A DNA stretch of 64,000 bases, taken from contig CATOTF010000002.1 in assembly GCA_951813045.1 (NCBI GenBank), forward strand, positions 2,852,001-2,916,000. The letters run 5' to 3'. A model generated the notes under the pieces. The model had not been told where the DNA came from and did not search any database. It was given only the letters and a program-made list of their open reading frames with translations. The position numbers and the translations under genes are program-made. Shown piece after piece: positions 19,881 through 29,755 of this stretch; within the stretch, counting starts at the first letter, position 1, and the number at the start of each line of letters is the position of its first letter. The stretch comes from an uncultured Rhizobiaceae bacterium. GTDB taxonomy: Bacteria > Pseudomonadota > Alphaproteobacteria > Rhizobiales > Rhizobiaceae.

Positions 19881-20912
19881 ATGCGCGCCATCGTCATTCA
19901 CAAAGCCAAAGACCTCCGAATTGAGGAAGTTAAAAGCGAGACCCCCAAGCCCGGAGAGGTTCAAATTCGGCTCGCGACCGGTGGTATTTGCGGGTCCGAT
20001 CTGCATTATTATAACCACGGTGGTTTTGGTCCCATACGCCTCAAACAGCCGATGATGCTCGGCCATGAAGTTTCTGGCTATGTTGAAGCACTGGGCGAAG
20101 GCGTGTCCAACCTTCAAATAGGCGGCCTCGTGGCGGTGTCTCCTTCCCGCCCTTGCGGAGGTTGCAAATATTGCGAGGAAGGCCTGTTCAACCATTGTGA
20201 AAACATGCGTTTCTACGGTTCAGCCATGCCCTTCCCCCACGTTCAGGGCGCCTTCAGCGAATATCTCGTTGCAGACGCAAGCCAATGCGTGAAAGCCGAT
20301 GGATTGACCGCAGGTGAAGCCGCCATGGCAGAACCCTTGTCCGTCACGCTACACGCAGCACGGCGCGCCGGTAACCTGTCCGGCAAACGGGTTTTAATCA
20401 CCGGGTCCGGCCCCATCGGAACACTGTGCGTTCTGGCGGCGAGATCAGCCGGTGCAGCTGAAATAATCGTCACGGACCTTGTGGACCCAGCACTTGAATT
20501 CGCCCGAAAAATTGGGGCCGATAAAACCATCAACATCGCCGATAACCCAGTTGCACTCGAACCCTACCAGACAGGCAAGGGAGAAATCGACGTTCTGTTT
20601 GAGTGTTCCGGTGCGGCCCCCGCATTGGCATCGGGCATCACTGCCATGCGCCCCCGTGGCATCGTCATGCAATTAGGCCTGGGTGGCGATATGTCCATTC
20701 CCATGCAAGCATTGACCGCTAAAGAACTAGATTTGCGCGGTTCATTCCGCTTTCACGAAGAATTCTCTGAAGCCGTTGGCCTCATGCAACGGGGGGTGAT
20801 AGACGTAAAACCACTCATTTCCCACACCGTAACTCTGGATGACACGATCAACGGGTTTGAACTCGCCAATGACCGAAATCAGGCAATGAAGACGCAGATC
20901 AAGTTTTCCTGA
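19881..20912 (+). CDS. idnD: L-idonate 5-dehydrogenase (zinc MDR family)
   Basis: GGICGSDLHYYNHGGFGPIRLKQPMMLGHEVSGYV; CGGCKYCEEGLFNHCENMRFYGSAMPFPHVQGAF. Confidence 0.88.
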   Translation: MRAIVIHKAKDLRIEEVKSETPKPGEVQIRLATGGICGSDLHYYNHGGFGPIRLKQPMMLGHEVSGYVEALGEGVSNLQIGGLVAVSPSRPCGGCKYCEEGLFNHCENMRFYGSAMPFPHVQGAFSEYLVADASQCVKADGLTAGEAAMAEPLSVTLHAARRAGNLSGKRVLITGSGPIGTLCVLAARSAGAAEIIVTDLVDPALEFARKIGADKTINIADNPVALEPYQTGKGEIDVLFECSGAAPALASGITAMRPRGIVMQLGLGGDMSIPMQALTAKELDLRGSFRFHEEFSEAVGLMQRGVIDVKPLISHTVTLDDTINGFELANDRNQAMKTQIKFS

Positions 20913-20999
20913 GGCTCGCAAGGCACGCCCGATGTGTTGTTGCCAATGAAAGCCTGGCGTGCATATTTCTTGGTTGTCAAATGAATTTGAGTTTCGAAC

Positions 21000-22217
21000 A
21001 TGAACTGGCCGTCCAACACACCATCCGCACTCTCCTCTGACCAGATCGTTGGTCTCAACAGGGAATTCGCGGAACTGGATGAAAAACTCGGTTTCGAAGT
21101 GTCGAACAATTTCACCCAGTTCGACCAGATGAACGACATGTTCACCCGCGCTTTTTGGGATGAAACAATCCGCTCGAATGACACGGATGGTTTCTTCAAT
21201 TCATACAGAATGGAATTCGCTCCCCGTCGCGGCGACGGGTTTACCCAGAAAGATTTTGCCTTGCGTAATGCCGCCTGGTCCATTTCTGACATCATATCAA
21301 ACCGAGGCAACGACGTTGGAAAACGTGAAGGGTTTCAGTCGCCAATTGAATATGACACGCCTGTGGCGCCGGAAAAACATGACATTGAAAATCCAGCGGT
21401 CGAAACTGCAGAGATAAAGAAAATAGCAAAACTATTTGGCGCCGATCTAGTCGGCATCTGCGAAATTGACCCACGCTGGCATTATTCAAACCGGGTCGAC
21501 ACGCGGGATTTCACACCTGCACCAAACGAATTGCCGGAAGGCATGACCCACGTCATTGTCATGGGGCACGCGATGGATAAAGACCTGGTGGATACATATC
21601 CCTGTGCTTTAGCCGGCGCCTCCACCGGGTTGGAGTATTCCCACGAAGCAGCGATCTGCATCCAGCTTTCAACCTATATCCGCAACTTGGGTTATGAAGC
21701 CGTAGCGTCCATGAACGACACTGCTTTGGTCATCCCCTACGCCATCAAGGCGGGACTGGGAGAATATGGTCGAAACCAGATGGTTTTAACCCCAGAATTT
21801 GGCCCGCGGGTGCGTTTTTCCAAAATCTTCACCAACATACCGCTGATCGCGAACGAACCCAAGCCATTGGGCATCAGGCAATATTGCGAAATCTGCACAA
21901 AATGCGCCACCGCCTGCCCGCCAAAAGCCCTGCCGTTTGGTGAGCCAACCGTTGAAGCGGAAAATCAATCCACAATCGGCAACGTGAAAAAATGGTCAGC
22001 CAATTGCGAAAAATGTTTCGGCTATTGGGCCAAGCTAAAAACCGACTGTGCCATCTGCATGCGAGTGTGCCCGTTCAACCGGGGCGATAGCTGGAAGGAG
22101 CAGGTCTGGTACAGATTGGCCACAACCCCCAAATGGCGAAAACTCGCCCACTGGATAGACCAAAAAATGGGCATTCCTGCCCGGCTAAAACCGAAGGAAT
22201 GGTGGGCTATCTGGTGA
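21000..22217 (+). CDS. reductive dehalogenase-like 4Fe-4S / corrinoid protein (cytoplasmic, no TAT leader)
   Basis: YEAVASMNDTALVIPYAIKAGLGEYGRNQMVLTPEFGPRVRFSKIFTNIPL; CEICTKCATACPPKALPFG; CEKCFGYWAKLKTDCAICMRVCPFNRGDSW match RdhA arrangement. Confidence 0.8.
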   Translation: MNWPSNTPSALSSDQIVGLNREFAELDEKLGFEVSNNFTQFDQMNDMFTRAFWDETIRSNDTDGFFNSYRMEFAPRRGDGFTQKDFALRNAAWSISDIISNRGNDVGKREGFQSPIEYDTPVAPEKHDIENPAVETAEIKKIAKLFGADLVGICEIDPRWHYSNRVDTRDFTPAPNELPEGMTHVIVMGHAMDKDLVDTYPCALAGASTGLEYSHEAAICIQLSTYIRNLGYEAVASMNDTALVIPYAIKAGLGEYGRNQMVLTPEFGPRVRFSKIFTNIPLIANEPKPLGIRQYCEICTKCATACPPKALPFGEPTVEAENQSTIGNVKKWSANCEKCFGYWAKLKTDCAICMRVCPFNRGDSWKEQVWYRLATTPKWRKLAHWIDQKMGIPARLKPKEWWAIW

Positions 22218-22385
22218 TAACCTAGAACCGTCTACAACTGCAAAATTGCTTCAAGAACTAGAGGAGTGGTCCGATCATCTCCAATCGAACCCGGAAGTTA
22301 TTCAGAAGCTTCGTGCACTTGAAGCAGACGTAACAAGCAGTGATACGCCCACGATTTCTCGTCCTCGGTCTCCAAGGCCGTCACG

Positions 22386-23936
22386 ATGAAACAGGAATTC
22401 CGGACAGCAATTGGAAAATCAGCAGATAAGCCACGCGCGCAATCCGATGTAGATGGAATTTCTAAGGGCAAGAAAAGTGGTCGTTCGCTATCCCCTGTCA
22501 CCTTGACGCTACGCGCGGCCATCGACGAGGTGATGAACTCAAAGGAGTTGGTGCAACTTACTAAACCCGGTACACCGGATTACACCACCCGTTCCTACAA
22601 GCGCTCAGAAGGTACCCTGCTTGTTGCTGCTTCTGCTATGCAGAAGTGCGTCGGTTTTGGTGTGAGTTCAAGGCATATCAATTGGGCGGTTCGTAAACAG
22701 AACACCGTCATGCAAAAAGCCTTTGGAGGTGAATTGAGTGAAGAACAAAAAACTGCGCTCCATTCTGCCCTTGGTAACAGCCAGTTTGCAAACATAGTCG
22801 GCGTCGCGGGAGCTGGTAAAAGCACCGTGCTCAATGCGGCGCGTATGGCTTGGGAGAATCAAGGCACAACCGTTCATGGCGCTGCACTTGCGGGAATTGC
22901 GGTAGATGGATTGCAAGCGTCTTCGGGTATTGAAAGCCGGACATTGGCCTCTCTGGAAATCAGTTGGGAGAATGGTAATCAACCGATTAAGAAGGGCGAT
23001 GTATTGGTGATTGATGAAGCTGGCATGATTGGCACACGACAATTATCCCGTATCGTCACCAAAATAAATGAAATCGGTGCGAAGCTTGTTTTGGTTGGTG
23101 ATCCTGATCAATTGCAGCCGATTGATGCGGGGCAACCCTTTCGTCATCTCATTGACCGGTTCGGTGCGACGCGCCTGAATCAAATTCATCGTCAGAAATC
23201 AGACTGGCAAAAACAAGCATCGTGCGATTTATCTCAAGGCCAAATTGAAAAGGCCGTGTCTGCCTATCAGGAAAATGGTTCTGTTCATGTGGACAGAAAT
23301 AAAGACGGCGTTTTGTCGGCACTTGTTGAATCCTATCTGGCAGACATGGAAAACGCGTCCGATGCTTCCCGCCTTGCTTTCGCCCACCGCCGTAAGGATG
23401 TCTACGATATCAATCAGGCGATACGGGCTGCACTACGCCGTTCGATGGCTGCACCCAATGAGGAATATCTAATCAAGACAGATACCGGGCCACGCGTCTT
23501 TGCTGTCGGTGACCGGATTGTTCTAACCCGCAACAACAAAGCACTTGGCGTTAAAAACGGAATGCTTGGCACGATCACAGAAATGGATCACGGCAAAGTT
23601 CAGCTTGTACTGGATGGGAACAAACAAACCCGCGTAACGTTTAACCCAAACCATTATCGCACTTTTGACCATGGCTATGCCGTCACCATTCACAAGTCCC
23701 AAGGTGCAACCGTTGACCGCGGCTTTGTCTTTGCCAGCAAAAGACTTGATCCATCGCTGACCTATGTCGCCATGACACGTCACCGCGAAAAGCTAAATGT
23801 CTTTGTCAACAATAAGGATAAACCCGAGATCTGGGGCTTTGATCTCAAACACAGCACCATCAAACCGGAACCAGTAAAACGTCAGATCCTGCTGTATGAT
23901 TTCGAACATTGGCCCAAGCCAGAATATTCGCGGTAG
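22386..23936 (+). pseudogene. truncated Ti-type conjugative relaxase TraA (RecD-like helicase portion)
   Basis: VGVAGAGKSTVLNAARMAWENQG, LVIDEAGMIGTRQL, LVGDPDQLQPIDAGQPFR, HGYAVTIHKSQGATVDRGFV; N-terminal relaxase and C-terminal regions absent. Confidence 0.75.
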
Positions 23937-24097
23937 GATTGATAAAAGCAGATGATGGACGTAAATGGCCTGGCTCTAAAATTGTCAAAAGCGGCCACCA
24001 ATCCGAGTCTCCAATCGGAAAGGCGAATGACCGAGATGGGGACACAGCGTCGTTTCTCGGGACTGGCACGAATGACGGCTTGTCAGTCAACGCCGAT

Positions 24098-25759
24098 TTA
24101 TTGCGCCGCCTGAGCACAAAAGCATGATGCACCGAAGGTACTATCGGCTCGCGCCTCGGCGAGCGCGAGGCTTTGCGCAATCAACTTGCCTTCTTGGGTC
24201 TGCCCTTTGCCATTTGCAATTAGGCAATCGTTCAAGCCACGCAAGCTCCAGACATTATTGGGATGTATTTGCGCGCGGCTCAACTTGCCATCAAGACCTA
24301 AGTCCTCCCGGTAAACCGCTTCTGCTTTGTCAATGTGGCCTTGCTCAAGAAGTAGCGCGCCGAGTGCGTGTCTTGTCGGTTGCATCCAACCCCAAGGTTC
24401 ATCGTATGGTAGATTGTCTTCCAATGCGACTGCTTCACGCAATCTTTGGTAGGCGAGATCATGGTTGCCTTTCCGGTACTCAATTTCCCCTTCCAGCATT
24501 GCCTCGGCGACAGCCAATTGGTCTAAGCACAGCACGTTGTGAAGCCGACGATCTTCCGGCATCGCATCACGAGCGGCAAGAAACTTAGCCTTCTCGATTT
24601 CGGCATGGTGCACTTCATCAAGTGCTGCGTGGGCCACGCCCTTCGCATAATACAGCGTTGCGGTCAGATTCGCCCAGAGCACCTGATCCTTCGGCATCGG
24701 TTCTTCGATGATCTCTCGCCATTTCCCAAATCGAATCATCACGTGAATCTTGAGTGCAAAGTAGCTTTCGAAAAACGTCGCAAATGGCGGTGACTCAACT
24801 CGCAACAACTCTTCCGGAGTCACATCTGCTAACTCCTGCGCCATTTTCATGGCAGGCTCATATTGACCAAGAAACATCGCTCCATAAACTGCGAAATGGT
24901 AATTATGGATGCGGTATCCGGTGTAGAGTGTGTAAACACCCATACATTCCAAAGCCTTACGATCAACCTGTGTGGCTTTCCAATTCCAGTAAAATACGTC
25001 TCGGTAGTGCCCACACTGCACGTCTAGATGGGTTGGCATGTGAATGAGATGACCAGCGTCAGGAACAAGGTCGCGGAGCACATCTCCAGCCTTTATGGCC
25101 TTTTCCGGAGTTGGGGACATCTCCATAAGATGTACATAAAGGTGAAGTAGCCCCGGATGAGCCCAAGCGTCGAAGTGCTGGTCGAACATCGTTTCCAAAA
25201 CACTTTGCGCTTCTAATGTTCCGGCTCCCTCAGCAACATCACCGGTCTTTTGGTCCCACATGTTCCAAGGGGTTTGATTCATGATGGCTTCGACAAAAAT
25301 ACAAGCCACATCAAGATCATCGTTATGTTCTACGAAAACATCGCGCATAGCATTGGCGAAATCGTCGTTCCAACCACGCATTGTGTCAAAATCCGCCGGC
25401 GTTTCCTGCGGAAAGCGGGATTGAAGCGCTTCGATCATTGCGCGTTCGAATGGTGAAACGCCATCGGTTCTGGCAAGCGCTTCTTGGGACGCAGAATAGC
25501 AGGTCTGTGCAGTTGTTTCACGCATCGTTGCATCGCGCCGTTCCCAGGGCATGTTGTAGTTGGGGCCCGATGCATATGCGACGCCCCAATGCGCCATTGC
25601 ACAGTCCGCGTCAGCTTCGAGTGCGCGCTGAAAGCAAGCCACAGCTTCATCGTGAAAATATGCGTTTGTCCACACTAGCCCGCGATTGAACCAAATCTGA
25701 GCATCAGGCGATGACGTTGTGACTTTCCGTCCGTAGACGTCGATGTTGTAGTAGTCCAT
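24098..25759 (-). CDS. tetratricopeptide-repeat protein
   Basis: AQIWFNRGLVWTNAYFHDEAVACFQRALEADADCAMAHWGVAYASGPNYNMPW and later TPR-like pairs; 553 aa from MDYYNIDVYG. Confidence 0.75.
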   Translation of the reverse strand: MDYYNIDVYGRKVTTSSPDAQIWFNRGLVWTNAYFHDEAVACFQRALEADADCAMAHWGVAYASGPNYNMPWERRDATMRETTAQTCYSASQEALARTDGVSPFERAMIEALQSRFPQETPADFDTMRGWNDDFANAMRDVFVEHNDDLDVACIFVEAIMNQTPWNMWDQKTGDVAEGAGTLEAQSVLETMFDQHFDAWAHPGLLHLYVHLMEMSPTPEKAIKAGDVLRDLVPDAGHLIHMPTHLDVQCGHYRDVFYWNWKATQVDRKALECMGVYTLYTGYRIHNYHFAVYGAMFLGQYEPAMKMAQELADVTPEELLRVESPPFATFFESYFALKIHVMIRFGKWREIIEEPMPKDQVLWANLTATLYYAKGVAHAALDEVHHAEIEKAKFLAARDAMPEDRRLHNVLCLDQLAVAEAMLEGEIEYRKGNHDLAYQRLREAVALEDNLPYDEPWGWMQPTRHALGALLLEQGHIDKAEAVYREDLGLDGKLSRAQIHPNNVWSLRGLNDCLIANGKGQTQEGKLIAQSLALAEARADSTFGASCFCAQAAQ

Positions 25760-25991
25760 TTGGCCTCTCCCTACGCCCCGCACTGTATACTAATTCCACT
25801 CAATCACAAAAGCCGACATTCGAGAGTCGTGCAGCACTGGGTAAATTCGGGCTCGAGCACTAAATCGCTTCGCGATAGTTGGGGCGCGTTGTTTGGTTTT
25901 GTATTGACTATGTCAGATTTGCTGTTGGGGAGTTGATCGCGGTTCCTTTGTCTCGAGGTGCTTTTGCCTCGATTGACGGAGGATTTTTCCC

Positions 25992-26918
25992 ATGACCATT
26001 CAGACATTGCCCCGGACGCCGACTTCCACAACGCCGCTTCGTGCCCGCATGATTTCGGATATGAAAGGGCGCAATCTGGGTAAGGCATCGCAGACCAGTC
26101 ACCTGCGCGCCTGCAAGCGTTTTGCAGCCTGGCTCAATCGTTCTCCCGACACGGCAACACCCGATGATGTGAAGCACTTTCAGGAATATCTGATCGAGAG
26201 TGGCGCGAGCATTTGCACGCGCAACCAGACCATGACCGGCGTAAAGTTTCTGTTCCGGGTGACGCTGCGGCGACACGATTTGGTGGCGGAGATATTCAGC
26301 CTCAAGGAGCCAGTAAAGGTGCCGCTGGTTCTCAGTAAGGAGGAAGTGAAGCGTATTCTGGCCATGGCACCGAGCCTGAAGGCGAAGGTGATGTTATCAC
26401 TGGCTTACGGTTGCGGGCTACGTGCAGGCGAAGTTGTTCGACTTAAAGTCGGCGATATAGACAGCGCCCAAAACATCATCCGCATTGTGCAGGCTAAGGG
26501 GCGCAAGGATCGCAACGTTATGTTGCCTTCCGATATTCTGGGCCTGCTGCGCGACTGGTGGAAAGAACGCCCAACCGGTCAGGATAAGAGTATCGCACGT
26601 GAAGACCGTTTGATATTTCCAGGATATAACGGAAAGCACCTTTCTTCCCGCCAGATCTCGCGATTGTTCAAGCAAGCAGCGCGGGCCGCCGGGATCACCA
26701 AGCCCGTTACATTGCACACGTTGCGGCATTCGTTTGCAACGCATTTGCTGGAGAGTGGTGTGGACATCCGGGTCATTCAGGCACTGCTGGGTCATACCAA
26801 GCTCACAACAACGGCGCGTTATGCAAGCGTTGCCACTGGAATGATTGCAGCTGTGGAAAGCCCATTGGATAATCTGAATGGGGTCAAACGCAAAAGGACC
26901 AAACGCAAGTCCTCATAA
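25992..26918 (+). CDS. site-specific tyrosine recombinase (XerD-like)
   Basis: LSLAYGCGLRAGEVVRLKVGDID, HTLRHSFATHLLESGVDIRVIQALLGHTKLTTTARY. Confidence 0.92.
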   Translation: MTIQTLPRTPTSTTPLRARMISDMKGRNLGKASQTSHLRACKRFAAWLNRSPDTATPDDVKHFQEYLIESGASICTRNQTMTGVKFLFRVTLRRHDLVAEIFSLKEPVKVPLVLSKEEVKRILAMAPSLKAKVMLSLAYGCGLRAGEVVRLKVGDIDSAQNIIRIVQAKGRKDRNVMLPSDILGLLRDWWKERPTGQDKSIAREDRLIFPGYNGKHLSSRQISRLFKQAARAAGITKPVTLHTLRHSFATHLLESGVDIRVIQALLGHTKLTTTARYASVATGMIAAVESPLDNLNGVKRKRTKRKSS

Positions 26919-26924
26919 TCTGCC

Positions 26925-28199
26925 TTGCCCCGTCCATCTTTTGGTCGCGGTCCTCGCATTCATCATCGCCGGGGCTCGTCCAACGCCTCTTGTCTGGAGG
27001 TTGCGGATATCTTCCGCGACCATGGTGCTGCGTGGCGCGCGGCTAATGCCGGGCGCATCAGCCTGAACCAATTGAAAGTGATGTCAGCGATTGAACGCTG
27101 CCGCACGGCCGCGCTCGGCGGTCATGTTACGCGTTGCGAAGACTGCACCCACGAGCACATCGCCTACAACTCATGCCGGAACAGACACTGTCCAAAATGC
27201 CAGGCGAGTGCTGCAAAGGCATGGCTGGTCGCACGAGAGGCCGAACTGTTGCCTGTGAGGTATTTCCATCTCGTCTTCACGTTGCCAAAGCCAATCGCTG
27301 ACATCGCGCGCCAAAACAAACCGGAGATCTACAATCTGCTGATGCGGATCAGTGCAGACACGGTGATCAAAATCGCCTCCGATCCAAAACATCTCGGTGC
27401 GCAAGTTGGCATCACCTCGGTACTGCACACATGGGGATCGGCGATGACGCACCACCCGCACGTCCACATGATCGTACCGGGCGGCGGACTATCACCGGAT
27501 CGGAGCGCATGGATAGCGAGCCGGAAGAACTTCTTCCTGTCCGTGCGTGTTCTGTCTCGCTTGTACCGGCGTCTCATTTTGGAAGAACTGGTCAGGTTGC
27601 ACAACGCCGGGAAGATGCGTTTCTTTGGCGATCACGCCCACCTTGTCAATAAGCCCGCCTTTGATGCTTTCCTCAAACCTTTGCGCAAAATCGAATGGGT
27701 CGTTTATGCCAAGGAGCCATTTGCCGGACCTAAAGCGGTGCTGGCATATCTGTCGCGCTATACCCACCGGGTTGCGATCTCAAATAGTCGCCTGATCCGT
27801 TTCGACGCAAATCATGTCACTTTCCGCGTCAAGGATTACCGCGTCGATGGTCCCCCGAACGCAAGGTGCAGACACAAAACCATGACCCTCAAGACCGATG
27901 AGTTCATTCGGCGGTTCCTGATCCATGTCCTGCCAAAAGGCCAGCATCGCATCCGCCATTACGGCTTCTTGGGAAACGGCAATCGAGCCAACAATATCAC
28001 CCTGATCAGGAACCTGCTCAAAGCCAAAGCGCCAGACACGGATCATGATAATGGCGATCCCGTCGAAGGTGCCGATGAACAACCCCGTGTTCTTGCATTG
28101 CCCTGCCCATGCTGCGGCGGACGATTGATCATCGGCAAGGCTTTCGCGCCTAAACAGCAACCAAGAGCACCACCAAAATCAAAGAAGACCGCCGCATGA
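26925..28199 (+). CDS. IS91 family transposase
   Basis: Zn-binding CEDCTHEHIAYNSCRNRHCPKCQ; FTLPKPIADIARQNK; HPHVHMIVPGGGLS; VLAYLSRYTHRVAISNSRL. Confidence 0.93.
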   Translation: MPRPSFGRGPRIHHRRGSSNASCLEVADIFRDHGAAWRAANAGRISLNQLKVMSAIERCRTAALGGHVTRCEDCTHEHIAYNSCRNRHCPKCQASAAKAWLVAREAELLPVRYFHLVFTLPKPIADIARQNKPEIYNLLMRISADTVIKIASDPKHLGAQVGITSVLHTWGSAMTHHPHVHMIVPGGGLSPDRSAWIASRKNFFLSVRVLSRLYRRLILEELVRLHNAGKMRFFGDHAHLVNKPAFDAFLKPLRKIEWVVYAKEPFAGPKAVLAYLSRYTHRVAISNSRLIRFDANHVTFRVKDYRVDGPPNARCRHKTMTLKTDEFIRRFLIHVLPKGQHRIRHYGFLGNGNRANNITLIRNLLKAKAPDTDHDNGDPVEGADEQPRVLALPCPCCGGRLIIGKAFAPKQQPRAPPKSKKTAA

Positions 28200-28748
28200 C
28201 AATCCAAATCATGGCCCAGAACACGGCGCGCACATATCAGCAGACCTGCCTAACCGTCCGCCGAATGGCAGACGACACTGCCGATATGTGCAAAACAAAC
28301 GGCAGAACCAAAACGCTATGCCCCGATCTGCCTAAACGGAAGAAACCGAGGCGAAATCGTGCCCAAATGGCCTCCAAAACCGGCATCAGTTCGGTGGTAA
28401 CTCTACCCTGTCAGACAATCCAAACCCCACAATGCCGCCCAAATCCCCATAGAACCCGCTGAACCATCTCAGCTAAACCTCATGCGATTCCGTGCTTGAG
28501 CGCTTCTCCGACGCCAGACAATCACTACCCGCGACTCAAAATTCGAGCGTGGCGTCCGAGAAACCTGCATCGCAACTGCCGTCCAGAGTTTTCAGCTGGA
28601 AGAAATTTCCATGTCTGCTTCCGGTCTACATTTCCCAATTATGGCGACACTGGCCCTGATCTTTCGGGACGGCTTAATGTTTGACTTCGCGCTAGCCAAT
28701 GCGATTGTTCTCATTCCCCGGTTTTAGGACTCAGGCGCGGGCGCTACA

Positions 28749-28768
28749 TCTAATGTAGTGCTCATTTT
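28749..28768. repeat. att-like match to tRNA-Val anticodon arm
   Basis: CTACATCTAATGTAGTGCTC here versus CTACAATGTCAATGTAGTGCTC in the tRNA gene; AATGTAGTGCTC identical (12 nt). Confidence 0.3.
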
Positions 28769-28838
28769 TGCCTCGACAACCGCCCCGCAGCCCGGTTGAT
28801 CATCGCGGGAAGCAGGGCATCGATGCCATTCGCGCCCA

Positions 28839-29549
28839 TCATGCAAACTCCGGTGCAGCGACCACATTTTTAGCAGCATTCACCACTGTCGATCTGCGTT
28901 TACCCCGTGGTACGATGATCACATTGGGGTTGGCGACAAGCCTTATTGTGCTTGGTTTTTTTCCTCCGCCGACAACCAGCGTTTCGCGATAAAGGTTCTG
29001 GTAACCCGTCATGACTTTGATCAGATAATGGGCATCAACACCCTCACCCAGATCATCGAAATCGGCATAGGCAAACACGGTACGCCCAAGCGCGTTTTGC
29101 TCTTTGATAAATTTCCAGACTCTCCACCGGCCAGAACCTTCCGAAAGAGTTTTTCCCGGCCAGTCAGCCATCTCCAAAAGCTGCTGATCAAGGTCAAAGA
29201 CGGCCTCATATTCGCTGCCCGCATAGGGAACCAGCCCGCCAGCTGATGGTGTTTTCATAATTTCCGGTATGGAAAGCCCGCTGGCCAGTTCTGACCTGTC
29301 TTTGTGCGAAAACCTGTCGAGAAAGGTGGTGATTTTTCCAAAATGCTGGTTGAGCGCGGCTTGAAAAACCTGCTGCACCAATTGGCCTTCACTGCATCCG
29401 GCTTTTTTTGCCCTGCGCTCAACATTCTGCATTTGGCTTTTGGTCAGATGGGCGCGAAAGGGAAACAGCTTTGCCGGTTTCCCATCAATGTACCGGTCTT
29501 CCGGCGATCATATTTGTGCGTCGGCGGGTACGAGTTTTAGATTTTTCAT
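28839..29549 (-). pseudogene. element-encoded protein of unknown function, interrupted by in-frame TGA
   Basis: MKNLKLVPADAQI-TGA-SPEDRYIDGKPAKLFPFRAHLTKSQMQNVERRAKK...; ATG overlaps upstream stop (TGATG); TGA at 29508-29510; open ORF from ATG 29432. Confidence 0.55.
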
Positions 29550-29755
29550 CAGGCATAGTCCTCTACTGCTTGGGGGAACCAGTCGCCACGGGTAAAACAT
29601 TGAGCCCCCGGTCGGGCAGCAAGCCGCCCTTCAACAATCCGTTGTGCGATGTCGTTTTGAATTTCAGGCGGAATAAATTCCGACGCGATACGCGGGAAGT
29701 TCGGGCTAGGCGTCGATGAGCGCCAATTCTTGTTGCAGTTGTTTGCGCCGCTCAT
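29549..29755 (-). CDS. small hypothetical protein of integrative element
   Basis: ends ...NFPRIASEFIPPEIQNDIAQRIVEGRLAARPGAQCFTRGDWFPQAVEDYA; start uncertain. Confidence 0.4.
   Translation of the reverse strand: MSGANNCNKNWRSSTPSPNFPRIASEFIPPEIQNDIAQRIVEGRLAARPGAQCFTRGDWFPQAVEDYA

Larger units (their letters stand above)
25900..28470 (+). mobile_element. IS91-family element with accessory tyrosine recombinase (boundaries approximate)
   Basis: Adjacent co-oriented recombinase and IS91-type transposase; ends not determined. Confidence 0.65.

Noticed and set aside
22199-22208. AATGGTGGGC at the dehalogenase/TraA junction matches the tRNA-Val 3' end region (TTAATGGTGGGCGATGG)
   Set aside because: Only 10 nt identical and part of a Trp-Trp coding context (KEWWAIW); too short to call an att site
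29508-29510. Selenocysteine at the in-frame TGA
   Set aside because: No SECIS-like hairpin recognised downstream and no known selenoprotein context; nonsense mutation or error is simpler
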